The notes beneath the pieces were generated by a model. It had not been told where the DNA came from. It did not search any database and saw nothing but the letters and a program-made list of their open reading frames with translations. From the NCBI GenBank assembly GCA_022361535.1, contig JAKSAU010000999.1, positions 1-12,826 on the forward strand: DNA of 12,826 nt. The letters run 5' to 3'. This DNA comes from Desulfobacterales bacterium. GTDB taxonomy: Bacteria; Desulfobacterota; Desulfobacteria; Desulfobacterales; Desulfobacteraceae. Both the position numbers and the translations under genes were made by a program. Positions within the stretch are counted from its first letter, which is position 1; the number at the start of each line of letters is the position of its first letter. Positions 1 to 6,219 of this stretch are shown in pieces.

Positions 1-271
1 ACTCTTTTCCCAGCCAGTTTTCCACTATCGTCTTCTTATTGCCTGGATAATAAGCAACCCACACTTCCCTCTGCTGTGCATCTTTTGCCCACGACTCTGC
101 CGAAAGCAGACTGGCCCTTACAAATTGCTTGTAAAGGGCCAGGGCATTTTCGTTTCCTACGTCCTTTGCCAGACGGGTTTTTACCTGTCCCAGCTCAGGC
201 GCACGCAGGAAAACCAGTAGAATTTCTTTATTCTTTGTTTGCTGTGGGATATTCCATTCCTTTCCAGGCAT
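1..271 (-). CDS. TIGR04282/DUF2064-type glycosyltransferase, N-terminal part (cut by window edge)
   Basis: The reading frame begins at ATG 271 and is open to the left edge, giving the first 90 residues. It starts MPGKEWNIPQQTKNKEILLV and then shows FLRAPELGQVKTRLA (residues 21-35), which matches the N-terminal nucleotide-sugar binding signature of the TIGR04282/DUF2064 glycosyltransferase-A-like family. Some members are named arsenosugar biosynthesis glycosyltransferases because of where they occur. The actual sugar donor and acceptor cannot be read here. The protein looks cytoplasmic, with no signal peptide. The start lies 44 bases inside the 3' end of the upstream rhodanese gene in another frame. 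The GGTGG sequence just upstream could serve as a ribosome site, and the overlap suggests translational coupling. No other ATG lies between this one and the family signature, which supports the start. The family call is fairly confident; the exact role is not. Confidence 0.75.
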   Translation of the reverse strand, partial: MPGKEWNIPQQTKNKEILLVFLRAPELGQVKTRLAKDVGNENALALYKQFVRASLLSAESWAKDAQQREVWVAYYPGNKKTIVENWLGKE

Positions 272-758
272 AGATACCACCGGGATACCGGTATACATTT
301 TTATAGCCAAGCTTCTTTGCCCAGGCAGCGCCATTATGGCTGCGGGTACATTTTACAAAGCCACAGTATACAACAATGATTTTGTCCTTGTCACCCCCCA
401 GCAGTGCGGTGTAGTCTTCCTTGGTTTTGCCATCAGTTTCTTTTGTGTCCCAAGTTTTCATATCAGGAATTGGAAAAAGGAACTGAACCGCTCCAGGGAC
501 ATGGGCTTTTTTATAACTGGCTTCATACGGCATTGTATCTACAATCACAATGTCTTTGCTGTCATCTTTCCATGCTTTGAGTTCATCTGTAGTGATCAGC
601 TTGTATCCGCCTCTTTCGACTTCACGTGCTAATTTAACCGCGCCTTTTTCCTTTTCTACTTCGTCTTTGAATTTGGAACCCAAGAATCCGTAAGCCGGAA
701 GTGTAAATACAACAACCATAATAAAGACAACAGGGGATATCCATCTGGACCGTTTCAT
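228..758 (-). CDS. Exported rhodanese-like domain protein
   Basis: This is a 176-residue protein. Residues 1-24 form a basic-then-hydrophobic signal sequence or N-terminal anchor, with a possible cleavage after AYG, so the protein should act in the periplasm or on the outer face of the membrane. A single rhodanese domain follows (about 52-172). It has the VIVDTMPYEASY substrate-side strand, the HVPGAV motif (86-91) and the active-site loop VVYCGFVKCTRSHNGA. C132 is the expected catalytic sulfur-accepting cysteine. A second cysteine, C137, sits in the same loop, so disulfide or thiol-redox chemistry is possible as well as sulfur transfer. The C-terminal PGGIYAWKGMEYP is typical of the fold. 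The ATG at 758 has AAGGAGT upstream, and that site contains the stop codon of the MauE-type gene, so the genes are co-transcribed. The rhodanese fold is certain; the physiological substrate is unknown. Confidence 0.88.
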   Translation of the reverse strand: MKRSRWISPVVFIMVVVFTLPAYGFLGSKFKDEVEKEKGAVKLAREVERGGYKLITTDELKAWKDDSKDIVIVDTMPYEASYKKAHVPGAVQFLFPIPDMKTWDTKETDGKTKEDYTALLGGDKDKIIVVYCGFVKCTRSHNGAAWAKKLGYKNVYRYPGGIYAWKGMEYPTANKE

Positions 759-767
759 TTTCTTTTT

Positions 768-1262
768 TTACTCCTTGATATTAAATGTTTTCTCGTTTGT
801 ATGTTCTTTTCCCAATGCCAGGGAAAATGTCTTATTCTTATACCGCCACAAATAAAGGTAAAGAATACAAGCCACCATTACCGTATCCCGGTAAAGCACT
901 TCTCTGAGGCTGGAAAATGCTTCAGCCGCCGGGTCTCCAGGCCCGAAACACCCGCAGTCAATATCATAGCCCATGAAAATGGCATAACCGGCCACAGCCA
1001 TAAAGCCCAGCAGCAGTATCAGGATTCCTGCAAGGCTGCCCTTTATATCAAAAATAAGGCCTATGCCTAAGATCAGTTCCATGGCCACAATTGCCACCCC
1101 GGCAGGGTATGACAGACTTTTGGGCAGCAGACCGAAAGCATCTATGATTCCACTGAAATAGACCAGATCCATAGACTTGGACAGCCCGGAATAAATAAAC
1201 ACAGCCCCCAGAATAAACCGCAATAACCGATAAATTAAAGGGGATGAAAAGAAAAACCGCAT
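768..1262 (-). CDS. MauE/DoxX-type redox-associated membrane protein
   Basis: This is a 164-residue integral membrane protein with four predicted helices (about 8-28, 50-71, 75-97 and 121-139). The segment FIYSGLSK after the first helix is the usual DoxX/MauE signature. After the third helix comes DIDCGCFG, with C103 and C105, a conserved paired cysteine motif of the MauE-like branch. MauE is associated with disulfide handling during methylamine dehydrogenase maturation. No methylamine genes are seen here, so the role is more likely general thiol or sulfur redox at the membrane together with the exported rhodanese, whose gene starts 9 bases downstream. The ATG at 1262 has AAGGA about 8 bases upstream. 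The tail (140-164) is polar and probably cytoplasmic. The family call is good; the function is inferred from the motif and neighbour only. Confidence 0.8.
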   Translation of the reverse strand: MRFFFSSPLIYRLLRFILGAVFIYSGLSKSMDLVYFSGIIDAFGLLPKSLSYPAGVAIVAMELILGIGLIFDIKGSLAGILILLLGFMAVAGYAIFMGYDIDCGCFGPGDPAAEAFSSLREVLYRDTVMVACILYLYLWRYKNKTFSLALGKEHTNEKTFNIKE

Positions 1263-1285
1263 GCCTGTTTCCTTACACTTTCCTT

Positions 1286-1292
1286 ATTTATA
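1286..1292 (-). promoter_or_regulatory. Candidate -10 box for the MauE-rhodanese-glycosyltransferase unit
   Basis: On the minus strand this reads TATAAAT, 24 bases before the ATG at 1262, so a short leader of about 18 bases would result. No convincing -35 hexamer is seen at 17 bases (TTGCAA lies too close, at 13). This is a weak candidate based on sequence likeness only. Confidence 0.2.
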
Positions 1293-1461
1293 CCGGCCAT
1301 TTGCTTTGCAAAGGCACGATATAAAAAATACAATTGGCTGCATTCTGCAAAAAAAACGAAACCACAGCAAATTGATAATAATGATGAGTCTTACAAAATC
1401 TATTGGTAATTTCTATTCTCGTTGTAAATTGTGGAATCAAAGCTGCTGCAGATACAAACAC

Positions 1462-1576
1462 CGGCTCGTTTATCTAAGGAAACGGCTGCGCAATTTTTCT
1501 AAAAATACACCTGATGCTGTTTTCCTTAGACAACCGAGCCCAAGTACCAAAACTAAATGTGTCAGCCTTGCTGGTG
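1462..1576. repeat. Palindromic element, copy A
   Basis: The outer arms 1463-1482 and 1521-1540 form a 20-base-pair stem with two imperfect positions. The arms carry CTAAGG on the left and CCTTAG on the right. The loop (1483-1520) contains a further AT-rich hairpin around ATTTTT-CT-AAAAAT and then CCTGATGC. After the stem, a conserved tail runs to AGCCTTGCTGGTG (1564-1576). A clearly related element, copy B, lies at 7466-7579 with the same order of parts. Similarity stops just outside CGGCTCG on the left and near the GCTGRTG tail on the right. It could be a dispersed repeat (REP or MITE-like) or a structured RNA; no coding function is seen. Confidence 0.85.
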
Positions 1577-1580
1577 GGGC

Positions 1581-1608
1581 TTGATATTACATCAGGATTT
1601 GGTAAGAT
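1581..1608 (+). promoter_or_regulatory. Candidate sigma70-type promoter of the nqr operon
   Basis: TTGATA at 1581-1586 matches the -35 consensus at five of six positions. TAAGAT at 1603-1608 matches the -10 consensus at four of six, with a 16-base spacer. Transcription would start near 1615, leaving a leader of about 70 bases before nqrA. The -35 box lies directly after repeat copy A, which would place that element just upstream of the polymerase site. Based on consensus likeness only. Confidence 0.3.
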
Positions 1609-1684
1609 AGTTGTTCTTGTAATTTACAGAATGTCCGGGACTGTCAGACAATTCACACGATTGATAAAATATGGATTTGAATCA

Positions 1685-3025
1685 ATGGAAAAAATAGAGC
1701 TTGCCAGGGGATTTACCCCAAAAGTGACGGGGTTGCCCGACTACACCAGCGTCCGCCTCCCTTTTCCTCCCACACTTGGGTGTTCTGCCGGTGATATACC
1801 CTTTATCCGGCCCAAACTATTGGTTAAAGAAGGAGAGTATGTCAAAACAGGTGCACCATTGTTTACTGATAAAAGGGATACAAGTATACAATATGTTTCC
1901 CCCGGGACAGGGAAAGTCAAACAAATCCTGTTCGGGGAGAGGCGCAGGCTGCTTGAGGTCATCATTGCCCCGGAGCAAATAGATGATTTTATCGAGTTTG
2001 AGCCTGTTACTACCAATCAACTTTTAGATATCCCCAAACCAGACCTTGTAGACCGCCTCAAAACAGGTGGCCTCTGGCAGGGGTTAAGACAATTTCCCGC
2101 CCTGGATACGGCTGATCCTGACCATACACCGGCCATGATCATTGTATCCATGAACGGCAATGACCTGTTCTCGCCGCACCCGGCCAAAGTACTGGAAAAC
2201 AATTTTGAAGCATTTGACGCTGGAATGACAGTGCTCAGGCGTTTTTCCCACAGGATTGTTGTAACGGCTCGGCAAAGCAGCGTTAAACGTATCCGGAAGT
2301 TAAACAACACCATTGCTGAGCAGATCACCCATATTACAGACGACCAATATCCGGCCTGGAATCCGGGTGCGGTATTGTATCGGCTGAAACAGACCCAGGC
2401 AGACAATGCATCCTGGTGCATCAGCCTTGACCATTTGATCATGATAGGAAATTTTCTTTTAAAAGGTAAATATCCGGTTGAAAAAATGGTTTCCCTGACC
2501 CGGTCAGGGGACAAGCGGCCTCACCTTATAAGCCGTCAAGGGGTACCGTTGATGACGATTTCAGGCACTGTACCCAAAGATAGTTTAGTCACCACCGGGC
2601 AGTTCAACGGAAGGATACTTGATCCTTACTCCCATTTAGGCTTTTTTGAAAATACCATCAATATTATTGATGAAGGAAAAGGAGAGGAGATGTTCGGTTT
2701 TGTCCGGCCGGGCTTTAAGAAACCAACTGTCTCATCAACCTTTTTGTCTTCACTGTTCAAACCGTCCGTTACGCTGGACTGCACCCTCCACGGAGAGGAG
2801 CGCGCCTGTATCAACTGCTCGTATTGTGAGCGGATCTGCCCAAATGACATGATGCCCAGTTTCATCATGAAAGCACTTCATTCCGATGAAGTTGAAGAGG
2901 CATTGAGTTTGGGAATGCTGGACTGCTGTCAATGCGGCCTGTGCTCTTATACCTGCCCCTCAAAGATCGAACTTGCCAAAACCCTGGCAGATGGAATGGA
3001 TGCCCATTACAAGGACAAACAATGA
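1685..3025 (+). CDS. nqrA: Na+-translocating NADH:quinone oxidoreductase subunit A, iron-sulfur type
   Basis: NqrA is a peripheral subunit of the Na+-NQR complex linked to quinone binding. The ATG at 1685 gives 446 residues, the same as classical NqrA, and the N-terminus MEKIELARGF aligns with the family start. Longer in-frame upstream starts add unrelated sequence. Family features include RPKLLVKEGEYVKTGAPLF (about 42-60), VSPGTGKVKQI (71-81), SMNGNDLFSPHPAKVL (155-170), SGTVPKDS (293-300) and EMFGFVRPG (335-343). Unlike Vibrio-type NqrA, the C-terminus keeps two complete RnfC-like [4Fe-4S] motifs: C375-x2-C378-x2-C381-x3-C385-P and C414-x2-C417-x2-C420-x3-C424-P. In classical NqrA the matching stretch reads like GNYERVMP, with the cysteines lost. 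The ribosome site is weak (GGA). The gene overlaps nqrB by four bases (ATGA). RnfC itself is less likely, because the body matches NqrA and the operon ends in nqrF. Confidence 0.93.
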   Translation: MEKIELARGFTPKVTGLPDYTSVRLPFPPTLGCSAGDIPFIRPKLLVKEGEYVKTGAPLFTDKRDTSIQYVSPGTGKVKQILFGERRRLLEVIIAPEQIDDFIEFEPVTTNQLLDIPKPDLVDRLKTGGLWQGLRQFPALDTADPDHTPAMIIVSMNGNDLFSPHPAKVLENNFEAFDAGMTVLRRFSHRIVVTARQSSVKRIRKLNNTIAEQITHITDDQYPAWNPGAVLYRLKQTQADNASWCISLDHLIMIGNFLLKGKYPVEKMVSLTRSGDKRPHLISRQGVPLMTISGTVPKDSLVTTGQFNGRILDPYSHLGFFENTINIIDEGKGEEMFGFVRPGFKKPTVSSTFLSSLFKPSVTLDCTLHGEERACINCSYCERICPNDMMPSFIMKALHSDEVEEALSLGMLDCCQCGLCSYTCPSKIELAKTLADGMDAHYKDKQ

Positions 3026-4185
3026 AAAATCCCATTAAAAAGATATTTGACGACACCGAACACCTGTTTACCGGAGATGGAAAGTATAAAAAATACGAAC
3101 CTGTTTGGGATGCCACAAAGACGTTTTTCTTTCTACCGTCTCCCAAAACCAAGATCATGCCCTTTGTAAGGGACAGTCTGGATTTAAAACGGTACATGAG
3201 CATTGTCATCTTATCACTGATACCGGTCACTTTGTTTGGCATTTTCAATACGGGCTACCAGGCCGGACTGGCATCAGGAGAAGAATATAGCCTGCTCAAA
3301 TGCTTTCTGGTAGGCTCCTGGTATGTACTGCCGCTTATCATTGTCTCATACGGGGTTGGTTTTATATGGGAGTTTATTTTTGCCATATTCCGGGGCCATA
3401 AAATCTCTGAAGGATTTTTGGTCACAGGCCTTTTATTTCCTTTAACATTACCGCCGACCATGCCTTTGTGGCAGGCGGCATTGGGTATTTCCTTCGGTGT
3501 TGTGATCGGCAAGGAAATATTTGGAGGTACGGGCCGTAATATTCTAAACCCTGCACTGACCGGCCGTGCATTTGTTTATTTTTCCTACCCGGTTTCCATG
3601 TCCGGCGATATCTGGATTGCCGGCAATAATTTGGTGGACGGTGTAACCGGGGCAACTGCCCTTGCCGTCACAGGGTTTGAAGGCCAGGCCATCGGATCTG
3701 CACTTTTTGAGGCCGGCTTTTCAATGTGGAACCTCTTCATTGGATTTGTTCCTGGCAGTGTGGGAGAGACATCCGCCTTATGCTGCCTTATTGGTGCAGC
3801 AATCCTGATTGTTACCAGGATCGGTAACTACCGGATTATTGCAGGCGGAATTGCAGGGGTCATTGTAACCAGTATCCTGGTTTACCTGATTCCGGGCGGC
3901 AAAGAAACATGGGCCAATGCAGGACCGCTTTACCATCTTTTTGCAGGCGGTTTCTTATTCGGCATCACATTTATGGCGACTGAACCTGTATCCGCACCCG
4001 GCACCAACCTGGGCAGATGGATATACGGTGGGGCAATCGGCTTTCTTACCGTGATTATCCGTGTAGCCAACCCGGCCTTTATGGAAGGGGTTATGCTGTC
4101 CATCCTGTTCATGAACGTCTTTGCCCCATTGCTGGACCACATGGTCCTCAAATATAAATCGTCAAAGAGGATACCCAATGTTTGA
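3022..4185 (+). CDS. nqrB: Na+-NQR subunit B, membrane flavoprotein
   Basis: NqrB is a multi-helix membrane subunit (387 residues; family usually about 400-415) that carries a covalent FMN, receives electrons from NqrC and passes them towards quinone along the Na+ path. The flavinylation site is seen in DGVTGATAL, where Thr212 would be esterified to FMN. Other family motifs are GTGRNILNPALTGRAF (169-184), ISEGFLVTGLLFPLTLPP (128-145) and the late FMATEPVSAPGTNLGRW. The ATG at 3022 overlaps the nqrA stop by four bases. A longer frame from 2932 adds 30 residues unlike the family and lies over the second NqrA cysteine motif, so it was rejected. The N-terminal 55 or so residues are cytoplasmic and hydrophilic. 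FMN attachment would need an ApbE-type flavin transferase, which is not in the window. Confidence 0.95.
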   Translation: MKNPIKKIFDDTEHLFTGDGKYKKYEPVWDATKTFFFLPSPKTKIMPFVRDSLDLKRYMSIVILSLIPVTLFGIFNTGYQAGLASGEEYSLLKCFLVGSWYVLPLIIVSYGVGFIWEFIFAIFRGHKISEGFLVTGLLFPLTLPPTMPLWQAALGISFGVVIGKEIFGGTGRNILNPALTGRAFVYFSYPVSMSGDIWIAGNNLVDGVTGATALAVTGFEGQAIGSALFEAGFSMWNLFIGFVPGSVGETSALCCLIGAAILIVTRIGNYRIIAGGIAGVIVTSILVYLIPGGKETWANAGPLYHLFAGGFLFGITFMATEPVSAPGTNLGRWIYGGAIGFLTVIIRVANPAFMEGVMLSILFMNVFAPLLDHMVLKYKSSKRIPNV

Positions 4186-4942
4186 TAAAACCAATAAGCT
4201 TTATGTCATCCTGTTTGCTTTTGGTATTTCCTTGATCTGCAGTGTGTTGATTACGGCGACGGCCAGCGGTTTGAAGGGGTTCCAGCAGGAAAACATTGCC
4301 CTGGATAAACGGGTCAACCTTCTGCGGGCGGCAGGAATTGTGCCTTCGGACGAAAAACCCGATAAAGAAGAAGCAACCGAGTTGTTTGACACCCGAATAA
4401 GAGAGGTGATTGTAGACGGCCAGGGAAACATTACCGAGACTGACACCCCGGACGGTATGCACCTTTACTTTGTGGTGGACCCTGAAAAACAGACCGGGGT
4501 TTCTGAAGATGAAATCACAGGTTATATCCTGCCCATCAACACCAGGGGGCTGTGGGGTAAAATCCATGGGTACCTGGCGTTTGAAAACGACGGTCAGACC
4601 GTATCCGGTTTCAGCGTATATAACCATGCGGAAACGCCGGGACTGGGCGGTGAAATAGAACGTTCCTGGTTTCAAAAAAATTTTAAAGGCAAAAAGATCT
4701 TGAATTCACAAGATCAATTTGTCTCTGTGGGGATTGCCAAAGGAAAAGTCGATGACATGCCCCAGGAAAAACAGGCGCATTATGTAGACGGCATATCCGG
4801 TGCCACCCTTACGGGGAAATACCTGTCAGAAGGCATTGAGGCCACCCTGATGAAATACGAAGGGGTTTCCATTAGCTTCCGTCAAAAAGAACTTAAGGCA
4901 AAACCGGGCAATACAGATACTGCGACCCAGCACAACGAATAA
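4178..4942 (+). CDS. nqrC: Na+-NQR subunit C, covalent FMN protein
   Basis: NqrC (254 residues) has one N-terminal membrane helix (about 8-29) and a soluble FMN-binding domain that carries a covalently bound FMN between the NqrD/E iron-sulfur site and NqrB. The site is seen in DGISGATLTGKYL, with Thr210 as the expected acceptor. GLWGKIHGYLAF (124-135) and HAETPGLGGEI (150-160) are strongly conserved family motifs. The ATG at 4178 overlaps the end of nqrB by eight bases and has AGAGG upstream. Starts further upstream would lie deep in nqrB and add a hydrophilic stretch before the membrane helix. The last 15 or so residues are low-complexity and polar. Confidence 0.95.
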   Translation: MFDKTNKLYVILFAFGISLICSVLITATASGLKGFQQENIALDKRVNLLRAAGIVPSDEKPDKEEATELFDTRIREVIVDGQGNITETDTPDGMHLYFVVDPEKQTGVSEDEITGYILPINTRGLWGKIHGYLAFENDGQTVSGFSVYNHAETPGLGGEIERSWFQKNFKGKKILNSQDQFVSVGIAKGKVDDMPQEKQAHYVDGISGATLTGKYLSEGIEATLMKYEGVSISFRQKELKAKPGNTDTATQHNE

Positions 4943-4954
4943 TATAGGTGTGAC

Positions 4955-5587
4955 ATGCTCAAATCCAAAAGCGAATATTATGACATTCTTGTAAAGGGCA
5001 TCTGGAAGGAAAATCCGGTTGCTTACCAGGTCCTGGGGATTTGCTCAGCCCTGGCCGTAACAGTAAAAATGTCCACAGCCGTTGTCATGGCCATTGCACT
5101 GACCCTGGTATGTGCCTTTTCATCATTGATCATTTCTTCCATGAGAAAGCATATTCCGTCAAATATAAGGATTATCGTGGAACTGGCAGTTATTGCCTCT
5201 TTGGTTATCGTGACCGACGAGATACTCAAGGCATTTTTCTATGACATTTCCAAACAATTATCCATCTTTGTGGGACTGATCATCACCAACTGTATCGTTT
5301 TAGGCCGGGCCGAAGCCTATGCCATGGCCAACCCTCCCATAGACTCTTTTATGGACGGGATTGCCAACGGACTTGGGTATGGAATGATCCTTGTGCTTGT
5401 TGCATTTTTCAGGGAACTGCTTGGCTCAGGCAAATTTTTAGGATTTTCCGTTGTCCCGCAGTTTATGTATGATTTAGGGTTCCAGGACATGGGATTGATG
5501 GTCCTGGCCCCCGGCGCATTTTTCATTATTGGTCTTCTGGTCTGGCTGAAAAACTCTCTGCCCGGCATTTCAAGCGAGAAAAGATAA
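4955..5587 (+). CDS. nqrD: Na+-NQR subunit D
   Basis: NqrD is a 210-residue, six-helix membrane protein that pairs with NqrE. Each contributes two cysteines to an iron-sulfur centre in the middle of the membrane, which takes electrons from NqrF and gives them to NqrC. The two expected cysteines are present: C30 in LGICSALAV and C113 in [11 protein letters not shown]. The motif [12 protein letters not shown] and the charged [12 protein letters not shown] loop are typical of NqrD rather than of RnfE. The gene starts 12 bases after nqrC, with a modest ribosome site (TAGGTG). Length and topology are normal. Confidence 0.95.
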   Translation: MLKSKSEYYDILVKGIWKENPVAYQVLGICSALAVTVKMSTAVVMAIALTLVCAFSSLIISSMRKHIPSNIRIIVELAVIASLVIVTDEILKAFFYDISKQLSIFVGLIITNCIVLGRAEAYAMANPPIDSFMDGIANGLGYGMILVLVAFFRELLGSGKFLGFSVVPQFMYDLGFQDMGLMVLAPGAFFIIGLLVWLKNSLPGISSEKR

Positions 5588-5596
5588 GGAGCAACC

Positions 5597-6205
5597 ATGG
5601 GCGATCTGTTTAGTCTGTTTATCAACTCAGTCTTTATCGGCAATATCCTTCTTGCCTATTTTCTAGGCATGTGTTCTTTTATTGCGGTTTCAAAAAACGT
5701 GGAAACCGCTACGGGTTTAGGTTTTGCCGTCATTTTTGTTCTCACGGTCACAAGCCCTGTCAACTGGATCATCTATCACGGTCTTCTGGCACCAGGGGCC
5801 CTGTCCTGGATGGGATTCCCGGATCTTGACTTAAGCTTTTTAAAATTTATCACCTTTATTGCCGTAATCGCTGCAATGGTCCAGGCGGTTGAAATGGTTA
5901 TTGACCGGTATTCGCCATTGCTCTACGCAACTTTGGGGGTCTTTTTACCCTTGATCGCCGTAAACTGTGCCATTTTGGGAACCAGTCTGTTCATGGTTGA
6001 ACGCAACCATACCTTTATTGAATCCATTGTATTTGGTGCAGGTTCAGGTACCGGATGGATGCTGGCCATTGTTTCCATGGCAGCCATCAGGAAAAAGGCC
6101 AGGTATTCAGATGTACCTGAGGGTCTTCAAGGCTTTGGGTTCACCATGATCATTGCAGGCCTCATGGCCATGACCTTTATGATGTTTTCAGGCATTACCC
6201 TTTAA
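5597..6205 (+). CDS. nqrE: Na+-NQR subunit E
   Basis: NqrE is a 202-residue, six-helix membrane protein, the inverted-topology partner of NqrD. It carries its two ligand cysteines: C26 in [12 protein letters not shown] and C124 in [12 protein letters not shown]. The Na+ pathway of the complex runs close to this NqrB/D/E core. The ATG at 5597 has AAGGAG six bases upstream, and the gene starts nine bases after nqrD. The C-terminus [14 protein letters not shown] is a normal end for the family. RnfA is the homologous subunit in Rnf, but the neighbouring nqrF decides for Nqr. Confidence 0.95.
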   Translation: MGDLFSLFINSVFIGNILLAYFLGMCSFIAVSKNVETATGLGFAVIFVLTVTSPVNWIIYHGLLAPGALSWMGFPDLDLSFLKFITFIAVIAAMVQAVEMVIDRYSPLLYATLGVFLPLIAVNCAILGTSLFMVERNHTFIESIVFGAGSGTGWMLAIVSMAAIRKKARYSDVPEGLQGFGFTMIIAGLMAMTFMMFSGITL

Positions 6206-6219
6206 AGGAGGACGATTTC

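Larger units (their letters stand above)
1263..1684. other. Divergent intergenic region between the MauE-type gene and nqrA
   Basis: This gap of 422 bases separates the leftward redox unit from the rightward nqr operon. It holds a small hairpin TTTGC-TTT-GCAAA at 1300-1312, an AT-rich stretch, the palindromic repeat copy A (1462-1576) and candidate promoters for both directions. Open frames crossing it (for example one from 1514 that is continuous with nqrA) give no recognisable protein sequence before the NqrA start, so I see no gene here. Confidence 0.7.

Noticed and set aside
1261..1584. Plus-strand open frame of 107 codons in the divergent gap
   Set aside because: It runs through the palindromic repeat, gives a cysteine- and arginine-rich chain without likeness to any family, and lacks a ribosome site.
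1514..1684. In-frame 57-codon extension upstream of nqrA
   Set aside because: It starts inside repeat copy A, has no family likeness, and the ATG at 1685 gives exactly the usual NqrA N-terminus and length.
2017..2514. Minus-strand open frame of 165 codons within nqrA
   Set aside because: It lies antisense to a certain gene, and its translation shows no domain and an unnatural mix of residues.
4148..4675. Minus-strand open frame of 175 codons within nqrC
   Set aside because: Antisense shadow of nqrC with no recognisable motif or ribosome site context.
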